The notes under the pieces: generated by a model
The model's input: only the letters and a program-made list of their open reading frames with translations
What the model was told of the DNA's origin: nothing
Databases searched by the model: none
DNA from: an uncultured Bacilli bacterium
GTDB lineage: Bacteria > Bacillota_I > Bacilli_A > RF39 > UBA660
Length of the DNA stretch: 64,000 bases
Direction of reading: 5' to 3'
Assembly (NCBI GenBank): GCA_934177995.1
Contig: CAKPPW010000001.1
Coordinates: 1 to 64,000, forward strand
Position numbers and translations under genes: made by a program
Part shown: in pieces, positions 31,556 to 40,210 of the stretch
How the letters are laid out: every line of letters starts with the position of its first letter
How positions within the stretch are numbered: position 1 is the stretch's first letter

Positions 31556-32221
31556 ATGTTTATTAGAAAATATAAGAGTTTAATGTTAATACTTTTTTTA
31601 ACCTTATTAATATCACTTCAATTAGTGGATGCTAAAATGAATAATATATTACCACTGGAAGGAAAAATAATTACAATTGATCCCGGGCATGGTGGTCGAG
31701 ATAGTGGGACTATATCTGGTAAACTTATGGAAAAGGATTTAAATCTAGAGATATCTTATCAATTAAAAAAAGTATTAGAGGAAAATGGGGCAACTGTTTA
31801 TATGACTAGGATGGTTGATGAAGATTTATCTAGTAAGTGGGATGCTAGAAAGAAAAGAGGAGACTTATATAGAAGAATATTATTTATTCAAAATAAAAAG
31901 AGTGATTTATATCTTTCTATTCACATAAATGCAGGAAATGGTAGAGGACAAGAGGTTTTATATCATTCGATAAATAAGAATAATCTCTTATTAGCAGAAA
32001 GCATTCATAATGAATTTAAAAAAGAGTTTAAGACTAAGAGGATTATTAAGAAGACTAATCTTTATTTATATTCTAATACTAGAGTACCTGGTGTTTTAAT
32101 AGAGTGTGGTTTCTTGTCTAATCCAAATGATAGATATTTATTGCAAAGAGAAGATTATCAAAAAAGACTAGCTTTAAGTATAACTAGAGGTGTTTATGAG
32201 TACTTTCAAAAAGAATTATAG
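31556..32221 (+). CDS. N-acetylmuramoyl-L-alanine amidase (CwlD-like)
   Basis: A 221-residue exported enzyme that cuts the bond between muramic acid and L-alanine in peptidoglycan. A signal/anchor covers about residues 8-27. The amidase_3 zinc site is complete: ITIDPGHGGRDSG (His44), LNLEIS (Glu), LYLSIHINA (His), and GVLIECGFLSNPND with the catalytic Glu. The compact size, with no wall-binding domain, is like Bacillus CwlD, which makes muramic delta-lactam in spore cortex; a vegetative role in cell separation is equally possible. Its ribosome site overlaps a hairpin, which may lower translation. Confidence 0.9.
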   Translation: MFIRKYKSLMLILFLTLLISLQLVDAKMNNILPLEGKIITIDPGHGGRDSGTISGKLMEKDLNLEISYQLKKVLEENGATVYMTRMVDEDLSSKWDARKKRGDLYRRILFIQNKKSDLYLSIHINAGNGRGQEVLYHSINKNNLLLAESIHNEFKKEFKTKRIIKKTNLYLYSNTRVPGVLIECGFLSNPNDRYLLQREDYQKRLALSITRGVYEYFQKEL

Positions 32222-32240
32222 AAATAATTTAAAATAAGTG

Positions 32241-32269
32241 TTGACGAACATATGTTTTTATAATATTAT
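32241..32269 (+). promoter_or_regulatory. dinD promoter
   Basis: TTGACG (32241-32246), 17-base spacer and TATTAT (32264-32269). A LexA-type box fills the spacer next to the -35. Confidence 0.65.
32245..32258 (+). promoter_or_regulatory. LexA (DinR) operator upstream of dinD
   Basis: CGAACATATGTTTT differs from the Gram-positive SOS box CGAACATATGTTCG at the last two positions only. It overlaps the -35 and spacer of the dinD promoter, where a bound repressor would block RNA polymerase. Confidence 0.85.
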
Positions 32270-32295
32270 ATATTTAAAATTTTTGGAGGTGGAAC

Positions 32296-33114
32296 ATGAA
32301 TCAAATAAATGAATACAGTGAAACAATTTTTGAAAGGATTAAACATACTAATGAATATGATAAGGAATATTGGTATGCCAGAGAATTACAAGTAGCTCTA
32401 CATTATAAGGAATGGAGAAAATTTTCTGGTGTTATAGAAAAAGCAAAAACTGCTTGTGACAATAGTGATATTAATACACATGACCATTTTGTCGGGGTCG
32501 ACAAAATGGTAGATATAGGTTCTCGTGCACAGAGAAAACAAAATGATTATAAACTATCTAGATATGCTTGTTATTTAATTGTTCAGAATGCTGATTCTAG
32601 AAAACAGGTAGTTGCTTCAGGACAAACATATTTTGCAGTGCAAACTAGAAAACAAGAGTTAACAGAAAAAGAATATGATAATTTAACTGAAGATGAGAAA
32701 AGATTTTATCAAAGAGGTTTAACTAGAAGAGGTAATTATTCTTTAAATCAAACTGCTAAAAACTGTGGTGTTAAAAACTTTGATAAATTTCATAATGCTG
32801 GATATAGGGGGTTGTATAATGGTGAAACTGCTGATGATATTGCTAAAAGAAAAAAATTAAGATATAGAGAAGATATTTTGGATAATATGGGCAGTGAAGA
32901 GTTAATAGCTAATCTTTTTAGAATTAGTCAGACAGAAGCAAAACTAAAAAAAGATAATATATCTAGTGAACGAGCAGCTAATGAAACACATTATAATATT
33001 GGAAAAAATATTAGAGAGGTTATTGCTAAAAATGGTGGAACTATGCCAGAAAAATTGCCAACTCCTAAGAGGTCATTAAAAGATTTAGAGAGAGATAAGA
33101 AGCAACTAAAATAA
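32296..33114 (+). CDS. dinD: DNA damage-inducible protein D
   Basis: A 272-residue cytosolic protein of the DinD family. The N-terminal Bro-N-like region reads EYWYARELQVALHYKEWRKFSGVIEKAKTAC, followed by HDHFVGVDKMVDIGSRAQRKQNDYKLSRYACYLIVQNADSRKQVVASGQTYFAVQTRKQEL, almost the family consensus. In E. coli DinD is SOS-induced and inhibits RecA-mediated strand exchange. The LexA-type operator upstream agrees with SOS control here, as does the LexA box of recA elsewhere in the window. GGAGGTGG precedes the ATG. A perfect 11-bp inverted repeat lies within the coding sequence (32483-32510). Monocistronic. Confidence 0.95.
   Translation: MNQINEYSETIFERIKHTNEYDKEYWYARELQVALHYKEWRKFSGVIEKAKTACDNSDINTHDHFVGVDKMVDIGSRAQRKQNDYKLSRYACYLIVQNADSRKQVVASGQTYFAVQTRKQELTEKEYDNLTEDEKRFYQRGLTRRGNYSLNQTAKNCGVKNFDKFHNAGYRGLYNGETADDIAKRKKLRYREDILDNMGSEELIANLFRISQTEAKLKKDNISSERAANETHYNIGKNIREVIAKNGGTMPEKLPTPKRSLKDLERDKKQLK
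32483..32510 (+). repeat. Perfect inverted repeat inside dinD
   Basis: ACCATTTTGTC (32483-32493) and GACAAAATGGT (32500-32510) form an 11-bp stem with a 6-base loop (GGGGTC) within the conserved DHFVGVDKMVD codons. Confidence 0.8.
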
Positions 33115-33139
33115 AAAAGAATCTATATTTTAGACTCTT
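33111..33139 (-). terminator. Terminator for the SpoIID-like gene
   Basis: AAGA-a-TCTA (33117-33125) pairs with TAGA-c-TCTT (33131-33139), one mismatch. On the minus strand it is followed by a T-run (plus 33113-33118). Confidence 0.5.
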
Positions 33140-34139
33140 CCTTAGTATATAATACTACATTTTGAAAATAGTATCCTAATATTTGTTTATAGTTACAATC
33201 AAGTTTAGCTAGAGCGTTTGCACCAACGATACTTAATCCATAACCATTACCAATTCCTCTAGTAATAAAAGTAAATCCTTGTTTTAAGACAAGAATAGTA
33301 ATATCAGCAGAAGGTAAATCTAGTCTAGTCATTAAATCAAGTGAATTGAAAATCTTATCATTTACTTGTAATTTTAAAATTCTATTACTAGGACTTAACT
33401 GTTTAATTTCAATATTAATATTATTATCTTTGATATTTAATCTTTTTCTTAATTCTTCTACTGAAAAGTATTTTTGATTCATATAATTAGGATATGCTAA
33501 GTCCCAAAGACTTTCTGTTTGTTTTAGATAAGGGATATTACTATTAGTCTCTGTATAACCATTACTTACTAAGTGAATGTAGGCTTCTATTGGTTCTTTG
33601 TTATACACTAGATATTCTCCGTCAGTAGCTTTTATTACCTTTTTAAATAATGTCTCATACATCTTGTAAGTGTTTGGATAAAGTAATTTGTAATAATTTA
33701 AATTAACATAAGAAAAGTGATGATTATCTTTAGATATCTTTTCCTTATTCTTATACTTTTTAATCAGTTCACTACGATAGAGGATAGTTATAGCTTTTAA
33801 AGCTTCTTCTTCTAAGAAAATAGTAATGTTACTAAACAAGATGCTTAAAAGTAGTTTATCTAAAGATATTTTATCATCGGTATCAAGAGTTAGAATAATA
33901 TCTTTGTCAGACATAATTTTATCATTATCATTTAATAATACTACTTTAGTAGGAATACCATCTACAAAGATAACTACTTTATTGCCATTAAATTGAATTC
34001 TTTGATTAATTAACCAATTTTTATCTAAATTGTCTAGATTGTAATCATCTAAATCTTTAGCAAATTCATAATTCATAGATAAGTATAAATATAAAACATC
34101 TTCATTCTTTTCCTTTACTACCTTGTATTTTTCTAGCAT
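33123..34139 (-). CDS. SpoIID/LytB-domain protein
   Basis: A 338-residue protein matching the SpoIID fold: LEEEALKAITILYRSEL corresponds to the catalytic-Glu helix (usually pxExLKAqaVAaRTy), YIHLVSNGYTE to the strand carrying substrate contacts, and GIGNGYGLSIVGANALAKLDCNYKQILGYYFQNVVLY to the conserved G(H/N)GxGLSQxGAxxMA...Y..IL.yYY end. SpoIID is a lytic transglycosylase acting on denuded glycan during engulfment, and works after an amidase such as the CwlD-like one 1 kb away. No signal peptide or membrane helix is visible here, which is odd for a wall enzyme. The family assignment is fairly good; activity and location are uncertain. Confidence 0.75.
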   Translation of the reverse strand: MLEKYKVVKEKNEDVLYLYLSMNYEFAKDLDDYNLDNLDKNWLINQRIQFNGNKVVIFVDGIPTKVVLLNDNDKIMSDKDIILTLDTDDKISLDKLLLSILFSNITIFLEEEALKAITILYRSELIKKYKNKEKISKDNHHFSYVNLNYYKLLYPNTYKMYETLFKKVIKATDGEYLVYNKEPIEAYIHLVSNGYTETNSNIPYLKQTESLWDLAYPNYMNQKYFSVEELRKRLNIKDNNINIEIKQLSPSNRILKLQVNDKIFNSLDLMTRLDLPSADITILVLKQGFTFITRGIGNGYGLSIVGANALAKLDCNYKQILGYYFQNVVLYTKEESKI

Positions 34140-34185
34140 TATATCACCTAGTAGATAGTATTTCTAAAAATTATCTATTTATACT

Positions 34186-35166
34186 CTAAAATTCAAAATA
34201 TTTTAATTCATAATCTTTGTCACAGTCTTTACCAGTTTTATAAGATAGATTTTTAAATACCTTGTTTAAGTCTACTTTCTTAGTATCTTTTATATAGTAG
34301 TTAACTTTCTTTATAATACTTAAAGCTTCTTCTAGTGCTTTATCATACAATTCGTCAAAACTATCTTCATGTTTTTTTCTTTTTAGACAAGGATGATTCC
34401 ATTTAGTATGATCATTATTTAAATAATTTCTTTTATCTGTTAGAGATACATGATAAGAGATAGTTGAGAAGGGAAACATTGTCTTAGGTGTTATCTTTTC
34501 ACAAACAGTATAAACACATTTTTTAATACCTGTTTTATCATATCTAAAATATTTAAGAGCGAAATGCATATCCTTTAAAGCTTGCTTGTAGAATTTACTC
34601 ATTTCAGTTATACCAAATGTTTCTTTGAAGGCATAGTCAATTACTTCCTCAAGTTCTTTAGAAAAAAATGTAAAATCAAAACAAAAATCATAGAAAGGAA
34701 AAGAGTAAACCTTACCTTTTTCCCGTTTACTTATTAGATAATTATCAATAAATACCTCCATATTGTGATGTAATCCCTTATACTTATAAGTTTCTTTATC
34801 ACCTTTTATAAATTCACCAGTCTTATAAAAAACATAAGGATGAATAGTACTATCTAAGACATAGTGGGAGATGAAACCATAAAGATAGGCCATCACATCA
34901 GGAACTTGATAGTAATCATTATATCTTATATAGTTAACTAAATTTATAAAAAACTCCCTAGTTTTATTAGTGTGAAAATAAAGAGCAAAGTCTTGTTGTT
35001 TCTTGCCATTTTTTAAAGAAATTTTATGATAAAAAAAGAAAGGGTCCATTCCTTGAGCGAACATTCTAATACTTTTTTTCTCATCCATTAATAATTCTTT
35101 TAGGCCAATAGGTAAATTGTTGTAAACGTCCATACCAAAATAAGCATGAGTAACTGTTGCCGGCAT
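34186..35166 (-). CDS. Zinc-dependent phospholipase C-like protein
   Basis: A 326-residue protein of the zinc-dependent phospholipase C family (PF00882-like). The N-terminal MPATVTHAYFGMDVYNNLP supplies the first His, AQGMDPFFF an Asp, and LYGFISHYVLDSTIHPYVFYKTG the signature with several His and Asp zinc ligands; FHTNKT gives a further His. Members in Bacillota lack a signal peptide, as here, and their substrate is unknown. AGGATGTGG precedes the ATG. It lies upstream of the SpoIID-like gene on the same strand with a 46-base gap, so the two could form one transcript. Confidence 0.82.
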   Translation of the reverse strand: MPATVTHAYFGMDVYNNLPIGLKELLMDEKKSIRMFAQGMDPFFFYHKISLKNGKKQQDFALYFHTNKTREFFINLVNYIRYNDYYQVPDVMAYLYGFISHYVLDSTIHPYVFYKTGEFIKGDKETYKYKGLHHNMEVFIDNYLISKREKGKVYSFPFYDFCFDFTFFSKELEEVIDYAFKETFGITEMSKFYKQALKDMHFALKYFRYDKTGIKKCVYTVCEKITPKTMFPFSTISYHVSLTDKRNYLNNDHTKWNHPCLKRKKHEDSFDELYDKALEEALSIIKKVNYYIKDTKKVDLNKVFKNLSYKTGKDCDKDYELKYFEF

Positions 35167-35267
35167 CTTTTACCACATCCTTTACAAAAGTATATCATAT
35201 ATTTTCATCAAAAATTCATATTTTTTTAAGTAGTTATGTGGTATAATTACCCTAGGTAGGTGGAAAG

Positions 35268-36224
35268 ATGATAGAAAAACAGTTTAAAAACCTAGAAGAA
35301 CAAATTGAAATAATGAAATATAAAGGACTTACTATCGATGATCCAGACTTTGCTAAGAGGGTATTACTTAGAGAAAATTATTTCTTCTTAAATGGTTATC
35401 GTTATCCTTTGATGAAAAGTATGAAAGATAAAAGATTTTTAGAAGGGGCTACCTTTGAGGAATTATATAGTATCTTTTTGTTTGATCGTGGAATTAGAAA
35501 TGTTTTCTTTAAGAATTTACTTATCATTGAAAATAATCTAAAATCAATTTTTTCCTATCAGTTATCTAAACGATATGGTTATAGAGAAAAAGATTATTTG
35601 AAAGCTAAGAATTTTACTCAAGATAAAACTAAATCAAGACAGGTTAATGATTTAATTCATAAGATGAAAAGGCAGATAAGAGTTAATGGTAGAGAGCATA
35701 CTGCTACTAGTCATTATATGATGAATTATGGTTATGTACCTTTGTGGATATTAGTAAAAGTTTTATCCTTTGGTATAGTTGGAGAATTATTTTCTATTTT
35801 AAAGTATGAAGATCAAAAGAAGATTTGTGATATCTATCATTTAAATGTTTCTACGATGCTAACTTATCTACCAATATTATCTAACTATCGTAATTTATGT
35901 GCTCATGAAGATATCCTATATGAGAATAGAACACAAAAAGTCATACCTAATACCATTTATCATAAACTTTTAAATATAGAAGAAGATGATGAAGGTTATG
36001 TTCAAGGTAAAAATGATGTCTTTGCATTAGTAATTATCATGAAAGATATGCTAAGTGAAGAAGAATTTAAAAATATGATGTTAGAATTAGAAAGAGAGAT
36101 AAATAATTTATCTTATAACCTACATACAATTAAAGTAGAGGATGTTTTAAAACGAATGGGCTTTCCTACTAACTTTGAACAAATTGAAAAAATTGAAAGG
36201 AGTTATGAATTAGATGAAAATTGA
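35268..36224 (+). CDS. Abi_2 (AbiD/AbiF) family protein with HEPN-type motif
   Basis: A 318-residue cytosolic protein of the Abi_2 family, first known from lactococcal abortive-infection systems. Typical segments are LRENYFFLNGYRYPL near the N-terminus, FDRGIRNVFFKNLLIIENNLKSIFSYQLSKRYG in the middle, YGYVPLWILVKVLSFGIVGELF, and LSNYRNLCAHEDILYENR. The last contains RNxxAH, the Rx4-6H motif of HEPN ribonucleases. In this setting an RNA-cleaving antiphage role is possible, but the gene is single and overlaps the htrA start by 11 bases, so it may instead be a conserved housekeeping member. TAGGTGG precedes the ATG. No separate antitoxin gene is seen. Confidence 0.88.
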   Translation: MIEKQFKNLEEQIEIMKYKGLTIDDPDFAKRVLLRENYFFLNGYRYPLMKSMKDKRFLEGATFEELYSIFLFDRGIRNVFFKNLLIIENNLKSIFSYQLSKRYGYREKDYLKAKNFTQDKTKSRQVNDLIHKMKRQIRVNGREHTATSHYMMNYGYVPLWILVKVLSFGIVGELFSILKYEDQKKICDIYHLNVSTMLTYLPILSNYRNLCAHEDILYENRTQKVIPNTIYHKLLNIEEDDEGYVQGKNDVFALVIIMKDMLSEEEFKNMMLELEREINNLSYNLHTIKVEDVLKRMGFPTNFEQIEKIERSYELDEN

Positions 36225-37347
36225 TAAACTTAAAGATAGTATTTTAATAATAGTAGCTTTTATTTTAGGAGGAGTTTTAACTTATGTAGTAGTAAATGGT
36301 AACTTAACTACTTCTTCTAAAGGAACTACTAGTAGTGGAGGTGCTACTTGTAGTAGTAAAAACTGTACTAAAGTATTAGTAGATGGTTCAGGAATTAGTC
36401 AATCAGTATCTAAAGTATATGATGGTGTTGTTATTGTTAGAAATTATCAAAATAATGAATTAGCTGGATTTGGTACGGGTTTTGTCTATAAAGAAGATGA
36501 TAAATATGATTATCTTATAACTAATCATCATGTAATTGATGGTAATAATAAAGTAACAGTAGTAACTAGTAAAGAAGAAGAGTTGGATGCTGAAGTATTA
36601 GGTAGTGATAGCTATGTTGATATTGCAGTAATTAGAATTAAAAAGAATAAAGATTTAACAGTATTATCTATTGGTACTAGTGAAAATAGTAAACTAGGAG
36701 ATTTAGTATTTACTATTGGTACACCTGTTAGTAATGAATATCAAGGTAGTGTTTCTACTGGTCATTTAGCCGGAAAAGATAGAATGGTAACTGTTAGTAC
36801 AAGTAGTAATGGTTATGGAACTAGTTCTGGTGATTGGGTTATGAAAGTTTTGCAAACAGATGCTTCAATTAACCCAGGAAATAGTGGTGGACCACTTATG
36901 AATTCTAATGGAGAAGTAATTGGTGTTATTTCTATGAAATTAGTTAAAGAAGAAATAGAAGGTATGGGATTTGCTATTCCAATTGAGTATGCTATGTCTA
37001 AGATTGAAACTCTAGAAAAAGGAGAAGAAATTAAATGGCCTCAATTAGGAGTACAAATGGTAAACGTATCTGATGTTAAACAATCTCGTTTTGGTAGCAA
37101 TTATAATATTCCAAATGATGTTAAAACTGGAGTAGTAGTAGCAGGAATAGTAAGTGGTACTGGTGCTTCTAAATCAGATTTAAAAGAAGGAGATATTATT
37201 ACTAAACTTAATGGAGAAGAAGTAGAAAATGCGGCATATCTTCGTTATGAATTATATAAATATGCTCCAGGAGATACAATTACACTTACTTACTTACGTG
37301 ATGGTAAAGAACATGAAACTAAAGCAGTATTATCAAAAAGTGAATAA
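36214..37347 (+). CDS. htrA: HtrA/DegP-like serine protease
   Basis: A 377-residue membrane-anchored protease for misfolded exported proteins. An N-terminal helix (about 9-27), a Ser/Thr/Gly linker, then a trypsin-like domain with the triad His106 (ITNHHV), Asp136 (SYVDIAVI) and Ser224 (NPGNSGGPL). One PDZ domain follows (about 272-372: LGVQMVNVSD...TGVVVAGIVSGTGASKSDLKEGDIITKLNGEEV). AAGGAG about 10 bases upstream serves ATG 36214, inside the last codons of the Abi_2 gene. The extracellular linker has two Cys (CSSKNC), which could form a disulphide. HtrA in Bacilli is usually under CssRS-type envelope-stress control; no such operator was identified. Confidence 0.96.
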   Translation: MKIDKLKDSILIIVAFILGGVLTYVVVNGNLTTSSKGTTSSGGATCSSKNCTKVLVDGSGISQSVSKVYDGVVIVRNYQNNELAGFGTGFVYKEDDKYDYLITNHHVIDGNNKVTVVTSKEEELDAEVLGSDSYVDIAVIRIKKNKDLTVLSIGTSENSKLGDLVFTIGTPVSNEYQGSVSTGHLAGKDRMVTVSTSSNGYGTSSGDWVMKVLQTDASINPGNSGGPLMNSNGEVIGVISMKLVKEEIEGMGFAIPIEYAMSKIETLEKGEEIKWPQLGVQMVNVSDVKQSRFGSNYNIPNDVKTGVVVAGIVSGTGASKSDLKEGDIITKLNGEEVENAAYLRYELYKYAPGDTITLTYLRDGKEHETKAVLSKSE

Positions 37348-37361
37348 GAGGAGAGGTTATT

Positions 37362-38102
37362 ATGAGAAAAGTTGTACCTTTAGAAAAGCAAGTGGAAAGT
37401 GAAAAAAGTATAAAACTATTAGAAGATGCTTGTCAAAATGTAAACAATCATTTATCAGAGCTTGATGAAATTGATTATCAAGATATTACTGAATTATGTC
37501 TTTATCTATTAACTGGTCATAGAAGAAAAGAAATAAACTCTAATATTTTTAAAATAATTTATCTATATATTAAAGAAAATATGGGACAGATGAATATTAC
37601 ATTTTCTAAAGATAATACTATCAGTAAAATAGAAATAGGGAAAATTAAGATGGGAAGTTTAGGCTTTAAAGATTTTTCTGAGGAAGAAAAGGAAAAAAGA
37701 CTTGAGAAAAAAGTTAATTGTTGTGGAATTTATCCAACGATGGATAGAAAAGAAAGGATGTTTTTAACTTTAGAAGATAAACTTATTATGGGAAATCAAG
37801 CAACTATCAAACAAACTGATTATAATAATATTTTTATAGGTCCATACTATTTTAATAGAGATACTATTTCCCCTGATAGAGCCTCATTAACAAAATTAGA
37901 ACTAATATCTGATAAATCTATTGAAGAAGATATATATGAATTTGATGACTCTGGTGAAAAAGAACTATATCAAGGAATTATATCACTAGAAAAACATAAA
38001 GATGGTGAGTATTTCATTAAATCTTCAATAGATAGAAAGGAACTTTTTGCAAATAAGTATGGAATAAGACCTTCTAATACCTCTTCACTTAGAGTAAAGT
38101 AA
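37362..38102 (+). CDS. Conserved-looking protein of unknown function
   Basis: A 246-residue cytosolic-type protein with no signal peptide or membrane helix. The N-terminal third is helical (EKQVESEKSIKLLEDACQNVNNHLSELDEIDYQDITELCLYLL), and the rest has alternating strands with a VNCCGIYP motif and a GPYYFNRD segment. I recognise no family. GAGGAGAGG lies 8 bases before the ATG, 14 bases after the htrA stop, so it is probably the third gene of an Abi_2–htrA transcript, ended by the terminator at 38101-38129. Confidence 0.7.
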   Translation: MRKVVPLEKQVESEKSIKLLEDACQNVNNHLSELDEIDYQDITELCLYLLTGHRRKEINSNIFKIIYLYIKENMGQMNITFSKDNTISKIEIGKIKMGSLGFKDFSEEEKEKRLEKKVNCCGIYPTMDRKERMFLTLEDKLIMGNQATIKQTDYNNIFIGPYYFNRDTISPDRASLTKLELISDKSIEEDIYEFDDSGEKELYQGIISLEKHKDGEYFIKSSIDRKELFANKYGIRPSNTSSLRVK

Positions 38103-38129
38103 AAGAACTACTTGATTGGTAGCTCTTTT
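38101..38129. terminator. Bidirectional terminator
   Basis: AAAAGA-a-CTAC (38101-38111) pairs with GTAG-c-TCTTTT (38119-38129), one mismatch, 7-base loop. It ends the htrA operon and the convergent NrdD-like gene. Confidence 0.7.
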
Positions 38130-40060
38130 CTTTTGGCGTTAAAACATCCTATATTGTTATCTTTTAGAGATTGATATTTATTTAATAGTTGTTTTTCATC
38201 TTTAGCTACTATTTCCAAAGAAGAACCTCCTAATAAATACTTTTGTAAACTAGCTTGCTTTAAATCACTTATAGGAAGAGTAATACCTTCTGAATATTTA
38301 TCCTTGTTAGTAACATCTTTTATTTTACCAAATATAGCAGCATCTTGCTTTTTAAACTCTGTTTCTATGTTGTTATCATTATAAGTAGTTAAAACAAAGT
38401 TCAGATTATTTTGTTCACTATAATTGTCTATCTTTTTTTGCATGAACTTTAAAATATCTTTAGCAAGATTGTAAGTTATTTCTTCATCCTTATTTCCTGT
38501 TAAAGTATAAATTGCTTCTGATAGACCAACTATATGAAAAGCTAGGGTACCATGCTTTAATAATTTTCTTAATCTATCCTTATCCTTTAACTTTTCTCCA
38601 TCGTGCCAAGTACCTAACTGATATAAAGTTGGAAAGTGGAGAATAGTTTTATCTACTTGTAGCTCAAATCTCTCCAAAAGGGCATCTTTGGCTTGTTTCA
38701 ATACTTTTTCTAGTTCTTGATAGAATAATCTATAATCAGTTTCTTTTGTCTTTATATTCATACTTTTAAGGGCTATTCTAACTAGATTAATAGATATACA
38801 AGATATATTACCTTTACCACCAATAATTTTTTTATCAATAGTAGTATTATCTTCTATAACCCTTAGAGAATTGTAACCATAATTAACATTTTCTTTAATA
38901 GCTTTATTAAAAGAAGCATCTTTATTAATAAAATATAGATTAGAGTAGTTAAGCATAGTAGTAGCAATCTCTTCAGTCATTTCTCCTTGATAGTAATATT
39001 CTATATATTTATTATTTACTAGTGATTTTATTATTAAATCCTTAGTAGAATTATTAGTTCCAAAATTTATTGCTAAGGGAAAAGATATAGTCTTAAAGAA
39101 ATTTTTTAAAGAAATGGTAAAGTTTTTCTCACACTTTAGTTTAGCTTTCTTAATAATGGTAGAAAATGCTAAATATAAAGGTGTATCATTATCTATGGCA
39201 AAGTAGGCAGGGGTTATATCAAATGATGTTATGTTATCAATACCTGTTATAGTTAGATAATTAGCTAAATAATTAGCATCTAAATATATATCAATATATT
39301 CCTTTAAGATTGATTTAAATTCTTTAAGTATGACATTTTCTAAGACTAAGTCAAAATTAATTAATGAGATACTTTGATATACTTCTTTACTAAGACTATC
39401 TAGATATAATTTGATTCTATTTAGATAGGTATTAATTTTGTCTATAGAATTTAACTCTTTGGCAAAATCAGTATCAAGGCTAGCAAGTTCAATAAGGTCT
39501 ACATCACAGGTTGCTATCATACCAAATGGTATAGTTTCTATTGAATGAAGATTAAATATTCCAGCATCTTGGCATCTTACTGTTTTAGTATCTAGTAAAT
39601 AAGCTTTAGCAAACTCTGATGAGATAGTTTCTCCAAACTGTAATAGAAATGAATTAGGACGTTCCTTTAAGTTGTCATCAATATTATCTAGACCAAGTCT
39701 TTCAATAGCTTTTAAAAACTTATGTTGTTGTTTCATAACAAAAGCAGATCTTGAAGCATTTCTATGTTCTCTATAGGTAGAAAAGGCAAGATAAACATCT
39801 TCAAAGTTATTCTCTTTTAACACCTCTTCAATTAAATCTTGAATATTTTCAATATTTATTGTTTTTCTATCTTTATATTCTTTCTCTATCTTCTTAAGTA
39901 CCTTAGAATATACTTTATTAACATCTTCATCTTTATAGGGTATATCTAGTGAATGGAAAGCTTTTTGAATAGCAAGAGCTATTTTTTCACCTTGAAAACT
40001 AGTTCTTTGACCACTTCTTTTGACAACTGTTAATGTGTCAAATGTTGACATATTTATCAT
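38108..40060 (-). CDS. NrdD-like paralogue lacking the glycyl-radical and zinc domain
   Basis: A 650-residue protein related to class III ribonucleotide reductase. It has an N-terminal ATP-cone (VVKRSGQRTSFQGEKIALAIQKAF, about residues 12-35), then a barrel-like region where SSEFAKAYLLDTKTVRCQDAGIFNLHSIE and GNISCISINLVRIAL align with NrdD segments YxxxHxxGxIHxHD and GxxxxxxINLPRIA. The C-terminus is NIGCFNAKRKELPIK: the CxxC...CxxC zinc site and the RxxGY radical loop are absent, and the natural stop is followed by a terminator, so this is not a recent frameshift. It cannot hold the glycyl radical. It is divergent from true nrdD. It may be a regulatory or decayed paralogue. Confidence 0.75.
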   Translation of the reverse strand: MINMSTFDTLTVVKRSGQRTSFQGEKIALAIQKAFHSLDIPYKDEDVNKVYSKVLKKIEKEYKDRKTINIENIQDLIEEVLKENNFEDVYLAFSTYREHRNASRSAFVMKQQHKFLKAIERLGLDNIDDNLKERPNSFLLQFGETISSEFAKAYLLDTKTVRCQDAGIFNLHSIETIPFGMIATCDVDLIELASLDTDFAKELNSIDKINTYLNRIKLYLDSLSKEVYQSISLINFDLVLENVILKEFKSILKEYIDIYLDANYLANYLTITGIDNITSFDITPAYFAIDNDTPLYLAFSTIIKKAKLKCEKNFTISLKNFFKTISFPLAINFGTNNSTKDLIIKSLVNNKYIEYYYQGEMTEEIATTMLNYSNLYFINKDASFNKAIKENVNYGYNSLRVIEDNTTIDKKIIGGKGNISCISINLVRIALKSMNIKTKETDYRLFYQELEKVLKQAKDALLERFELQVDKTILHFPTLYQLGTWHDGEKLKDKDRLRKLLKHGTLAFHIVGLSEAIYTLTGNKDEEITYNLAKDILKFMQKKIDNYSEQNNLNFVLTTYNDNNIETEFKKQDAAIFGKIKDVTNKDKYSEGITLPISDLKQASLQKYLLGGSSLEIVAKDEKQLLNKYQSLKDNNIGCFNAKRKELPIK

Positions 40061-40210
40061 ATATAATTTACACTCCCTTTTTTCTATATTAATTATACTT
40101 GTAAATGCTTATAAAATCAATGATTTAAAAAAGCACTCAAAAAAAACATCTTAAAAAAATAAAATTTATTTTCTTTAAAGTCCTTATAAATAAAGGGTGA
40201 AAGTAAAAAT

